Source: Reyranella sp.
Lineage (GTDB): Bacteria > Pseudomonadota > Alphaproteobacteria > Reyranellales > Reyranellaceae
NCBI GenBank assembly: GCA_021732965.1
Contig: JAKFVZ010000082.1
Coordinates: 1 to 9,784 of the forward strand
Direction: 5' to 3'
DNA: 9,784 nucleotides
The notes beneath the pieces are model-generated. The model saw only the letters and a list, made by a program, of their open reading frames with translations, searched no databases and was not told where the DNA came from. Below are positions 1 through 8,476 of this stretch, one piece after another. The position numbers and the translations under genes are program-made. Every line of letters starts with the position of its first letter. Position 1 is the first letter of the stretch.

Positions 1-1503
1 CTTGCGGATCGCCATCGGGATGTTGAACTGGCCGAGCTGCGCGAAGGTCGGATACTCAGACTCGCGCACCTGAACCGCTGTCGCCAGCTCCTTGCGCTTG
101 GCGGGATCGGTCGTCTTGGCGAAGGCGTCGCGCAGTTCCTCGATCTTGGCATCGCACGGCCAGCCGATCGCGGCCTTGTCGCAGGCGGCGCCGACGAAGG
201 CCGAGACGATGGGATTGAGCAGATCGGCCGACACCCACGAGGTCATGAACGCGCTCCAGCCGCCGGCGTTCAGCGGCTCCTTGCGCGAGCGGCGCGACAG
301 CACGGTCTGCCAATCCATCGCCTGCATGTCGACGACGAAGCCGCCGCGCTCCAGCAGCGACTTCGCGATCGGCGTCAGCCGACCGGTGTTGGTATCGGTG
401 GCGAACAGCAGCACGACGGGCGTGCCGTCATAGCCTTCCTGCTTCAGGATCTCCTTCGACTTGGCGAAGTTGGATTCGAGCTTGTCCTCGAAGCCCGCGT
501 CGGTCGCGTAGGGCGTGCCGCAGATGAAGAGCGCCTTGCACTCCTTGAAGTATTTCGGGTCGTTGATCGCGGCGAGCAGGAAGTCCTTCTGGTTCAGGGC
601 ATAGAGCGCGGCCTGGCGGATCTTCGCATTGTCGAACGGCTTGTGCAGCACGTTGAAGCGCAGGCTGTACTGGCTGCCGAGCGGATTGAGGTCCTTGACC
701 TCGATGTTCTTGTCCTTCTCGATCAACGGCAGCATCTCGATCAGGGGCTGCTCGAGAATGTCGATCTCGCCGGTCATCAGCGCATTGGCCGCGGTCTGCG
801 CATCGGTGATGTTGATCCACTCGACCCGGTCGACATAGACGTTCTTGCCGCCCGAGAGGGCCGAGGGCGGCTCGGCGCGCGGCTTGTAGTCCTTGAACTT
901 GTCGTAGACCGTCTTTTCGCCCGGCCGCCACAGGTCGGCGCGGAACACGAACGGTCCGGAGCCGATGAACTCCTTGATCTGGGTGTTGCCCGGCGTCTCG
1001 GCCACGCGCTTGGGCATGATGAACGGCACGTTCGAGCTGGGCTTGCCCAGCGATTCGATGACGAGACCGTAGGGCTCGTTGAGGGTCAGTGTGAAGGTCT
1101 TGTCGTCGACGGCGGCCAGAGCCTTGGTGAAACCCATGAGCTTCTGGCCCATCGCGTCGCGTGACGCCCAGCGCTTGATCGAGGCGATGCAGTCCTCGGA
1201 CGTCACCGGTGCGCCGTCGTGGAACTTGAGCCCGTCGCGCAGGGTGAAGGTGTAGGTGAGCTTGTCGTCGCTCACCTTCCAACCTTCGAGCATCTGCGGC
1301 TTGACGTCGAGCTTGTCGTCGACCGCCAGCAGCGTGTCGTAGACCATGTAGCCGTAGTTGCGGACGATATAGGCCGTGGTCCAGATCGGATCGACGATCT
1401 TGACGTCCGAATGCATGACGACCTTCAGCGTCTGCGCCCCGGCCGTGGCCGAAAACAGCACCGTCGTTGCCGCGGCGAGCGCCGCCCAGCTCATCTTCCG
1501 CAT
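1..1503 (-). CDS. ABC transporter substrate-binding protein, family 5 (peptide/nickel type), 3' end cut
   Basis: Periplasmic receptor that should bind a peptide-like or other small organic solute and hand it to an inner-membrane ABC permease. The frame is open from ATG at 1503 to the window edge, giving 501 residues. Residues 1-24 form a Sec signal peptide (MRKMSWAALAAATTVLFSATAGAQ) with an AxA-type cleavage site and no lipobox. The mature part has family 5 signatures: an early VDPIWTTAYIVRNYGYMVYDTL block, then LTYTFTLRDGLKFHDGAPVTSEDCIASIKRW, a GSGPF block and KIRQAALYALN. Family members are about 500-540 residues, so only a short tail is missing. The start is fixed by AAGGAGG at 1510-1516, 6 nt before ATG. 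It is divergent from the amidohydrolase gene; permease and ATPase genes would be expected beyond the left edge. The ligand cannot be read from sequence. Two Cys pairs (ECKALFIC; ACDKAAIGWPC) might form disulphides. Confidence 0.93.
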   Translation of the reverse strand, partial: MRKMSWAALAAATTVLFSATAGAQTLKVVMHSDVKIVDPIWTTAYIVRNYGYMVYDTLLAVDDKLDVKPQMLEGWKVSDDKLTYTFTLRDGLKFHDGAPVTSEDCIASIKRWASRDAMGQKLMGFTKALAAVDDKTFTLTLNEPYGLVIESLGKPSSNVPFIMPKRVAETPGNTQIKEFIGSGPFVFRADLWRPGEKTVYDKFKDYKPRAEPPSALSGGKNVYVDRVEWINITDAQTAANALMTGEIDILEQPLIEMLPLIEKDKNIEVKDLNPLGSQYSLRFNVLHKPFDNAKIRQAALYALNQKDFLLAAINDPKYFKECKALFICGTPYATDAGFEDKLESNFAKSKEILKQEGYDGTPVVLLFATDTNTGRLTPIAKSLLERGGFVVDMQAMDWQTVLSRRSRKEPLNAGGWSAFMTSWVSADLLNPIVSAFVGAACDKAAIGWPCDAKIEELRDAFAKTTDPAKRKELATAVQVRESEYPTFAQLGQFNIPMAIRK

Positions 1504-1591
1504 CACCTGCCTCCTTGTTCTCGGGTTTTCCCGATTCTATCGTCCCGTTGCGGTGCCTATGCAACAGGCATGCCTCTATGGGAGCGTATTT
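1504..1591. promoter_or_regulatory. Divergent promoter region with two inverted repeats
   Basis: This 88-bp spacer must carry promoters for both the leftward transporter gene and the rightward amidohydrolase gene. Leftward, a TAGAAT -10 box (1534-1539, minus strand; 5 of 6 to consensus) lies 19 bp from a weak TTGCAT -35 box (1559-1564). This would give a leader of roughly 25 nt ending in the strong AAGGAGG site. Two inverted repeats are visible: TCGGG-TTTT-CCCGA at 1521-1534, touching that -10 box, and TGCCT-N7-AGGCA at 1554-1570, covering the -35 box. Both are placed as operators would be, but no regulator gene lies in the window. I see no convincing rightward -35/-10 pair. The promoter call is inference; the repeats are plain in the sequence. 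Confidence 0.5.
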
Positions 1592-3040
1592 ATGTCCAAG
1601 CGGCCCGATTCGATCCGAAACGTCTCCTGGGCCGTGGTCCGGGACGGTGCCGAGAAGCGCCATGCCTATCGCCGCGAGGTCGACCTGCACCTGAAGGACG
1701 GCCGCATCGTCGAGATCACGCCGGCCGGCGCGCGCCCGACCGGGCCCGAGGAGACGGTGATCGACGGGCGGGGGCTGCTGGCCCTGCCGGGCCTGATCAA
1801 CATCCATTCCCATCCCTCGACCGAGCCCGGCTATCGCGGCGTTCGCGAGGACCATGGCGTGCCCGAACAGCAGATGACCGGCCTGATGGAGCGGCTGCAG
1901 GCGTTTCGCCTGGGCGACGACGGCCGCCAGGGCGCCGCGACGCTGGCCTACTCGGAGATGCTGCGCGCCGGCACGACGACCGCCTGCGACGTCACCGTGC
2001 CGTTCGAGGGCTGGCTGGAGACGATGGCGCAGAGTGGCATGCGCTTCTATGCGGCGCCCACCTTCGCCTCGGCGCGCTGGGGCATGACAGCGCCGCAGAC
2101 CGTGACCTGGAAGTGGGACGAGGCCGCCGGACTCGCCCAGTTCGAGAAGGCCAGGCGGGTGATGGACGAGGCCGAGGCGCACAATTCGGGCCGTCTCGAC
2201 GCCGTGGTCTTCCCGGCGCAGATCGACACGGTGACGCCGGAACTGTTCGCGGCCGGCCGCAAGCATGCCGACGAATCGGGCCGCCGCTTCTCGACCCATG
2301 TTGGCCAGTCGGTCGTCGAGGTGCGCGAGATGATCCGCCGCCACAACATGACGCCGATCCAGTGGGCCGCGCAGAACGGGCTGATGAAGTCCGACACGAT
2401 CATGGCGCACTGCATCCTGCTCGACGATCATCCGCAGATAAACTGGCACACGCGCAAGGACCTCGATCTGATCGCCGAGGCCGGTGCGTCGGTGGCGCAC
2501 TGCCCGCAGCCCTTCGCGCGCTACGGGCTGGCGATGGATCATGTCGGGCGCTATCGCGAGAGGGGCGTGAATGTCGGCCTCGGCACCGACTGCGCGCCGC
2601 ACAATCTGATCGAGGAGATGCGGCTGGCCATCGTCGCCGGCCGGCTGATGAGCGAGGACATCCGTAGTCTCGACACGGCCGGTGCCTTCGAGGCCGCGAC
2701 CTTCGGCGGGGCGGCGGCGCTCGGCCGCGACGATATCGGGGCGCTGGCGCCCGGCATGTCGGCCGACATCGTGCTGGTCGATCTCAACCATCCGCTGATG
2801 CAGCCGGCGCGCGACCCGCTGCGCTCCTTCGTCTTCCACGCCGCCGATCGCGCGGTGCAGACCGTGCTGGTCGACGGCGAGGTGGTGCTGAAGGACGGCA
2901 ACCCGGTCCATCTCGATCCGGCCGCCGCGATGGAGCGCCTGGCCGAGGCGCAGGCCCGCATGCTGCGCGATTCGGTCAAGCTCGACTACGCCGGCCGCCC
3001 CGGCGACGAGATAGCGCCGCTGTCGCTGCGCCTCTCATAG
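1592..3040 (+). CDS. Amidohydrolase of the TRZ/ATZ / cytosine-deaminase type
   Basis: A 482-residue cytosolic metal-dependent hydrolase, likely a deaminase or chlorohydrolase-like enzyme. Residues 1-65 form the N-terminal part of the beta-sandwich, ending in the family block DGRGLLALPGLINIHSH. The TIM barrel carries the mononuclear metal set: H72 and H74 (HSH), H236 (STHVGQ) and D333 (GTDCAPHN), plus H273 (MAHC), which in relatives positions the water. The C-terminus closes the sandwich (IGALAPGMSADIVLVDL, then VQTVLVDGEVVLKDG). ATG at 1592 is chosen because GGGAG precedes it by 7 nt and the fold begins right after it; the frame is open upstream to 1376 but that part overlaps the divergent gene. 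Oddities: the HxxE motif after barrel strand 5 reads HVGQ, with Gln239 for the usual Glu, and the usual HxPxSN motif reads HCPQPF. The divergent solute receptor suggests its substrate is imported. The substrate is unknown. Confidence 0.9.
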   Translation: MSKRPDSIRNVSWAVVRDGAEKRHAYRREVDLHLKDGRIVEITPAGARPTGPEETVIDGRGLLALPGLINIHSHPSTEPGYRGVREDHGVPEQQMTGLMERLQAFRLGDDGRQGAATLAYSEMLRAGTTTACDVTVPFEGWLETMAQSGMRFYAAPTFASARWGMTAPQTVTWKWDEAAGLAQFEKARRVMDEAEAHNSGRLDAVVFPAQIDTVTPELFAAGRKHADESGRRFSTHVGQSVVEVREMIRRHNMTPIQWAAQNGLMKSDTIMAHCILLDDHPQINWHTRKDLDLIAEAGASVAHCPQPFARYGLAMDHVGRYRERGVNVGLGTDCAPHNLIEEMRLAIVAGRLMSEDIRSLDTAGAFEAATFGGAAALGRDDIGALAPGMSADIVLVDLNHPLMQPARDPLRSFVFHAADRAVQTVLVDGEVVLKDGNPVHLDPAAAMERLAEAQARMLRDSVKLDYAGRPGDEIAPLSLRLS

Positions 3041-3127
3041 TCATCCTGAGCGCAGCGAAGGATCTTACGCCTGCGACGGAGTACTCCGGCCGCTCGGCAA
3101 GGTCCTTCGCTAGGGCTCAGGACGACA
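3041..3127. repeat. Dispersed TCATCCTGAG-type inverted repeat between convergent genes
   Basis: The left arm (3041-3066) begins TCATCCTGAGCGCAGCGAAG. The right arm (3099-3127), read on the minus strand, begins TCGTCCTGAGCCCTAGCGAAG. The arms match over about 25 bases with a single-base indel and a few substitutions, separated by about 32 bp. The element starts directly after the amidohydrolase stop codon and ends 6 bp short of the lon stop, so it fills the whole convergent gap. From memory, this TCATCCTGAG...GAAGGATC family is scattered in high copy between genes in many alphaproteobacteria. The long stem could end transcription from both sides; that role is inference. No T-run typical of an intrinsic terminator follows. 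Confidence 0.8.
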
Positions 3128-3133
3128 TGAGGC

Positions 3134-5535
<2,402 letters not shown>

Positions 5536-5539
<4 letters not shown>

Positions 5540-5958
5540 GGCTGCCTCCGCACGACCGCCTTGGCGAGCGTGACAGCCAGGCAACCGTTCACCTCGAAGC
5601 GGCGCACGTCGCCGTAATGGCCGGGCGGCAGCTCGATGCGGCGCTCGAAGCGGCCCTGCGGCAGCTCCATGCGATGGATCTTCGCGGTCCGCAGTTCGGC
5701 CGGAACCGTGCGCTCGCCGGAAAGAACGAGTGTGCCGTTCTCGATCACGGCTTCGACTTTCTGCACGTCGACGCCGGGCAGCGCAGCGAGGATCAGCACC
5801 TCGCGCTCGGTCTCGAGCACGTCGACGGGCGGCTCCCAGCTGGGCCGCAGCCGACCGGCCGTCTGCGGCCGGAAGACCTGATGATGCATGCGTTCCGCCT
5901 GCGCCAGCATCTGCAGCGCTTCGGCCCACATCCAGTCTCGTGGATCGCCTTTTGCCAT
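5536..5958 (-). CDS. Hsp20 / alpha-crystallin small heat-shock protein
   Basis: A 140-residue ATP-independent holdase that binds unfolding proteins in the cytosol. The N-terminal arm (1-40) is short. The alpha-crystallin domain runs from about residue 41 (WEPPVDVLETEREVLILAALPGV) through ENGTLVLSGER (73-83) and MELPQGRFERRIELP to FEVNGCLAVTL (121-131), the usual closing beta-strand motif. The tail KAVVRRQP is very short and lacks the I/V-x-I/V anchor that many small heat-shock proteins use to build large oligomers. The start is ATG at 5958, with GGAGG at 5967-5971, 8 nt upstream; a TTG at 6012 in the same frame is less likely because it has no such site. The stop overlaps the lon start by 4 bp. 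Pairing with Lon suggests that held clients pass to proteolysis or that both answer the same stress. Confidence 0.93.
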
Positions 5959-5983
5959 GACCCGGGCCTCCAATACCCACTCC

Positions 5984-6013
5984 AATGTGGGAATTGCCTC
6001 GGTCGGCGGCAAC
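5984..6013 (-). promoter_or_regulatory. Possible heat-shock (RpoH-type) promoter before hsp20-lon
   Basis: On the minus strand GTTGCC (6008-6013) and CCCACATT (5984-5991) are separated by 16 bp. This loosely resembles sigma-32 promoters (CTTGAA, 13-17 bp, CCCCATTT) and sits 26 bp or more upstream of the hsp20 start, after the stop of the preceding exporter gene. The -10-like part lies within an inverted repeat, CCCAC-N6-GTGGG (5976-5991), that could also be an operator or an RNA hairpin over the leader. The match is partial and the placement carries most of the argument; read-through from the exporter gene is an alternative. Confidence 0.25.
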
Positions 6014-6039
6014 TACCGCTGTCGGCTATCGCTGTCGGC
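6014..6039. repeat. Tandem 13-bp duplication at the 3' end of the EamA gene
   Basis: TACCGCTGTCGGC (6014-6026) is followed at once by TATCGCTGTCGGC (6027-6039), 12 of 13 bases identical. The exporter's TAG stop (6026-6028, minus strand) lies across the junction of the two units. The duplication adds bases only at the end of the coding region and in the spacer before hsp20. It is probably a small slippage event without function. Confidence 0.6.
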
Positions 6040-6907
6040 CCGGCACCAGAGCGAGCCACAGCGCGATCACCGTGGAGCCGATGGCCACGGCCTGCAACGT
6101 CGACAACGGTTCGTTCAGCATCAGGATGCCGCTCACGATCGCCACGATGGGAATTGCGATCGAGGAGAGGGCCGCCACCTGCGCCGGCAACAGCTTGACC
6201 AGGGTGAACCAGGTCGCGGTGCCGAGCGCCATCGGGATCGCACCGGTGTAGATCGTGGCGGCAAGCGCCTTCGCCGAGGGCCAATGCGTCGGCAGCCCGT
6301 CGAAGACCAGCGCCCCCAGCGCGATCGGCGGCAGCGTGATCAGGACCTGCCAGAAGGTGAGCGAGAGGCCCATGCCCGACCAGTTCGTGCGCTTCACGAC
6401 GAAGGTGCCGACGGCCCAGCAGAAGCCCGCCAGCAGGCCCCAGAACAGGCCGAGCGGCGCGGAGGCGTAAGTCTGGAAGTTGGGAATCATCAGCGCCGCG
6501 ACGGCGCCCGCGCCGATCGCGATGGCCGCGAGCAATCGTCCGGTGAGCTTCTGGCCGAACACGACGAAGCCCAGCACCGCGACCCACAGCGGCATCGTGT
6601 AGGCCAGCACCGAGGCATGGCCCGACGGGATGTAGAGTACGGCCAGCGACGTCGCGATGTTCCAGATGCCGATGTTCATGGCCGAGGCCAGGATCAGCGC
6701 CGGCCACTTGCCCTTCGGCACGGCGAAGCTCTCGCGGCGTACCAGCAGGATCGTCGTCAGCATGATCACCGCCGACGACAGGACCAGGGCGCGGAAAGTG
6801 AAGACCGGCAACTCGTCGAGCGCGATCCGGAACAGCGGCCAGTTGGTGCCCCAGACGAGGGTGAGCGCGCCGAGCAGAGCCAGCACCTTGGGCGAAACGC
6901 GAGACAT
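6026..6907 (-). CDS. EamA/DMT-superfamily inner-membrane transporter
   Basis: A 293-residue drug/metabolite transporter, probably an exporter of an amino acid or another metabolite. Ten hydrophobic helices are visible, in two five-helix EamA repeats. The first starts LALLGALTLVWGTNWPLFRIAL (9-30) and ends around PLWVAVLGFVVFGQKLTGRLLAAIAIGAGAVAAL (106-139). The second starts near 150 (APLGLFWGLLAGFCWAVGTFVVKR) and ends with SIAIPIVAIVSGILMLNEPLSTLQAVAIGSTVIALWLAL (249-287). Length and layout are normal for the family. The only plausible start is ATG at 6907. No Shine-Dalgarno site precedes it, but the DUF4864 stop is 16 nt upstream, so coupling from that gene is likely. The substrate cannot be predicted. 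Confidence 0.92.
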   Translation of the reverse strand: MSRVSPKVLALLGALTLVWGTNWPLFRIALDELPVFTFRALVLSSAVIMLTTILLVRRESFAVPKGKWPALILASAMNIGIWNIATSLAVLYIPSGHASVLAYTMPLWVAVLGFVVFGQKLTGRLLAAIAIGAGAVAALMIPNFQTYASAPLGLFWGLLAGFCWAVGTFVVKRTNWSGMGLSLTFWQVLITLPPIALGALVFDGLPTHWPSAKALAATIYTGAIPMALGTATWFTLVKLLPAQVAALSSIAIPIVAIVSGILMLNEPLSTLQAVAIGSTVIALWLALVPGRQR

Positions 6908-6923
6908 CGGCGGATGGGAGCGA

Positions 6924-7358
6924 TCAGGCCTGGTGTTCTTCTGGCGCCTGCAGGTAGCAGCCTTCGATGCGCCAGCTTCCGTCGGGTTGCTGCGACATCG
7001 GATAGAAGGCGGTGACCGGCCGCCCGTCGGGTCCGACCACATGCACCTTCTGCGTCGGCATGCCGTGCAGCGTGACGATTTCGCGGAACTCGAAGACCTG
7101 CGGCCGATAGACCGGGCGATACCCCTGGCGCACGACGTCCATGAAGGTCTCGGACGTGCCGAACAGGCTGCGGATGTTGGGCGAGGCGAAGCCGAAGGCG
7201 GCCTCGCCATCGTCGCGGCGGAAGGCTTCGACCTGGCCCTCGATCACGCCGCGGATCGCGGTCTGATCGGCAGGCGAGACCTGCGCTGCGGCCGGCAGCG
7301 CCAGGCCGAGGATCATGCCGAGAAGCAGGCCGAGGATCGGGAGGAAGCGGAGAGCCAT
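6924..7358 (-). CDS. Exported DUF4864 domain protein
   Basis: A 144-residue protein of unknown function. Residues 1-25 form a clear signal peptide (MALRFLPILGLLLGMILGLALPAAA before Gln26), so the mature protein is about 12 kDa and periplasmic or envelope-bound. The rest matches the DUF4864 pattern I know: AIRGVIEGQVEAFRRDDGEAAFGFASPNIRSLFGTSETFMDVVRQGYRPVYRP, followed by a strand-rich part ending DGSWRIEGCYL. The fold looks like a small cystatin/NTF2-like alpha+beta domain, which is inference from the pattern. The start is ATG at 7358, just before the signal peptide; no strong Shine-Dalgarno site is seen. It lies 16 nt upstream of the EamA gene and is probably cotranscribed with it. Confidence 0.85.
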   Translation of the reverse strand: MALRFLPILGLLLGMILGLALPAAAQVSPADQTAIRGVIEGQVEAFRRDDGEAAFGFASPNIRSLFGTSETFMDVVRQGYRPVYRPQVFEFREIVTLHGMPTQKVHVVGPDGRPVTAFYPMSQQPDGSWRIEGCYLQAPEEHQA

Positions 7359-7438
7359 GCACGAGACTGTACGCCCCGGACCCGGGATGCGCGACTGTCG
7401 GTGAGGCAGATCAGCCCTGAGCGCGGGCGGGCGGCCGC

Positions 7439-8182
7439 CTACTGGAGGGGAACGGGCCGGCGGGTCGGCTGCGGCGTGACGGTACCGGGCTGCCCGGCGG
7501 CCCCCATGCCGGGCGGCGAGCCGAGACGGCCGATGTTCACGTTGTAGGACAGGGCGGCGAGGTTGCCGCGCTCGCGGCCAAGGAAGGTATTCTCGCGGCT
7601 GATCTCGGCGTTGAGGTCCACGATCAGCCGGTCGATCTGCTGCATCGAGCGCCGGGTCTCGGCCTCGATGGCGCGCAGGTTGCGATGGTCCGCATCGACG
7701 GCGCCGCCGATCCGGTAGGTCGCGCGCACGTTCTCGAGCAGGTAGCCCGCCACCGACGCCTGGGTGGTTACCTGGCTGGCCAGCGAGTTCAGCGAACCCA
7801 CGCCGATCGTCACGGCGTCGAGCTTGCCCTGCGCGGCGTTCCACTGGTTCACCAGGTCGGGATTGCCCGGCGTCGTGCCGGCCTGCAGGCGCGAATTGAT
7901 GCCGCTCACCAGTCCCGCATAGGTCCGCGCGTCGCCGGCCAGCTGTCCGCGCGTGGCGTTGAACTGGGCCTGCTGCGCGGCGATGCCGTTGCTGAGCGCG
8001 GCCTGGTCGCTGCGCAGCTGCTCGATGCTCTTGCGAACCGTCAGCGTGCCGGTCTGGGTGATGGCGGGATTGGAATTCGACGGCGGCGGGCTGCCGGCGG
8101 GTGCAAAGACGTTGGCCTGGTCGCAGCCGGCCGGAACGATCATCGCCAGAAGAAGTGCGGGCCGTTGAAAACTTAGCGCCAT
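7439..8182 (-). CDS. Coiled-coil envelope protein, possible lipoprotein, family not recognised
   Basis: A 247-residue protein that I cannot assign to a named family. The N-terminus (MALSFQRPALLLAMIVPAGC) is a hydrophobic export signal ending at Cys20. PAGC is an imperfect lipobox because Pro stands where Leu/Val/Ile is usual, so lipidation is likely but unproven. A Pro/Ser/Asn-rich linker (27-42) follows, then two Gln/Ala-rich helical stretches likely to form coiled coils (about 48-100 and 113-155), a third helix (162-197, NLRAIEAETRRSMQQIDRLIVDLNAEI) and a Pro-rich disordered tail (223-247). This layout fits an outer-membrane-anchored periplasmic helical protein. The start is ATG at 8182 with GAGG about 6 nt upstream. 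Its own promoter is suggested in the spacer upstream. The gap to DUF4864 is 80 bp with no clear terminator, so cotranscription is possible. Confidence 0.8.
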   Translation of the reverse strand: MALSFQRPALLLAMIVPAGCDQANVFAPAGSPPPSNSNPAITQTGTLTVRKSIEQLRSDQAALSNGIAAQQAQFNATRGQLAGDARTYAGLVSGINSRLQAGTTPGNPDLVNQWNAAQGKLDAVTIGVGSLNSLASQVTTQASVAGYLLENVRATYRIGGAVDADHRNLRAIEAETRRSMQQIDRLIVDLNAEISRENTFLGRERGNLAALSYNVNIGRLGSPPGMGAAGQPGTVTPQPTRRPVPLQ

Positions 8183-8258
8183 CTACGGCCTCGAACCTGC
8201 CCCGGTACCATCGATCAGGTGCTCCGATCCGGCGCCCGGCTACAGGTCGTGCCGAGCC

Positions 8259-8272
8259 GGGGCACGTGCCCC
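8259..8272. repeat. Perfect 14-bp palindrome GGGGCACGTGCCCC
   Basis: The sequence reads identically on both strands with no loop, which suits a dimeric protein site better than an RNA hairpin. An overlapping hairpin, GTGCC-N6-GGCAC, is also possible. It lies about 77 bp upstream of the envelope-protein start and just downstream of that gene's proposed -10 box, within the likely 5' leader. GC-rich DNA makes such palindromes commoner, so a function is uncertain. Confidence 0.4.
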
Positions 8273-8291
8273 CAAATCCAGATGGCAGTCA

Positions 8292-8320
8292 TGCTAACTT
8301 AAAGCAAGCAAAACCGACAA
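8292..8320 (-). promoter_or_regulatory. Possible promoter of the envelope-protein gene
   Basis: On the minus strand TTGTCG (8315-8320) is followed after 17 bp by TTAGCA (8292-8297), within the only A/T-rich patch of the spacer. The -35 box is fair and the -10 box is poor. If used, it gives a leader of about 100 nt before the start codon at 8182. Confidence 0.3.
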
Positions 8321-8321
8321 G

Positions 8322-8402
8322 GGCGGATTCCAAAGGCGGCAGAACAACTTGGCGGATGTCCCGCGTCCGCGCCCGGGGCCGTTTCGGGGTCCCGAATCCG
8401 CC
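8322..8402. other. Foldable three-stem element, unknown role
   Basis: A perfect 9-bp outer stem pairs GGCGGATTC (8322-8330) with GAATCCGCC (8394-8402). Inside it, GCGGA (8352-8356) pairs with TCCGC (8366-8370), and GGGGCC (8375-8380) pairs with GGTCCC (8388-8393) with one G-T pair. The last hairpin abuts the outer stem and could stack on it. This makes a compact three-way shape on paper. It could be a small RNA, a leader structure or chance in GC-rich DNA; no known RNA family is recognised. Confidence 0.3.
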
Positions 8403-8447
8403 GACATGGGGCGCCGCGTCGCAGCCCCAAAACCCATCCTACTCGGC

Positions 8448-8476
8448 TTGCAACGCCGGACCAGTTTCATTAGGGT
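8448..8476 (+). promoter_or_regulatory. Likely promoter of tRNA-Arg
   Basis: TTGCAA (8448-8453) and TAGGGT (8471-8476) are 17 bp apart, the optimal spacing, and transcription would start about 30 bp before the mature tRNA. The GC-rich stretch right after the -10 box (GCGCCCC) fits the discriminator of stringently controlled stable-RNA promoters. The -10 box itself departs from TATAAT. Confidence 0.45.

Noticed and set aside
1376..1591. Upstream extension of the amidohydrolase frame by 72 codons
   Set aside because: It would run antisense through the start of the divergent receptor gene; ATG at 1592 has a ribosome site and begins at the expected fold boundary.
428..2911. An 827-codon open frame on the minus strand crossing both the transporter gene and the amidohydrolase gene
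   Set aside because: It is antisense to the amidohydrolase and out of frame with the receptor; its translation is an Arg/His/Gly-rich shadow with no domain, typical of GC-rich DNA.
5540..5980. Upstream extension of the lon frame by 147 codons
   Set aside because: These codons overlap hsp20 in another frame and give an Arg/Ala-rich peptide; a strong ribosome site supports ATG at 5539.
7430..7439. Palindrome GGCGGCCGCC at the end of the envelope-protein gene as a terminator
   Set aside because: It has no loop and no T-run, overlaps the last coding base region, and is expected by chance in such GC-rich sequence.
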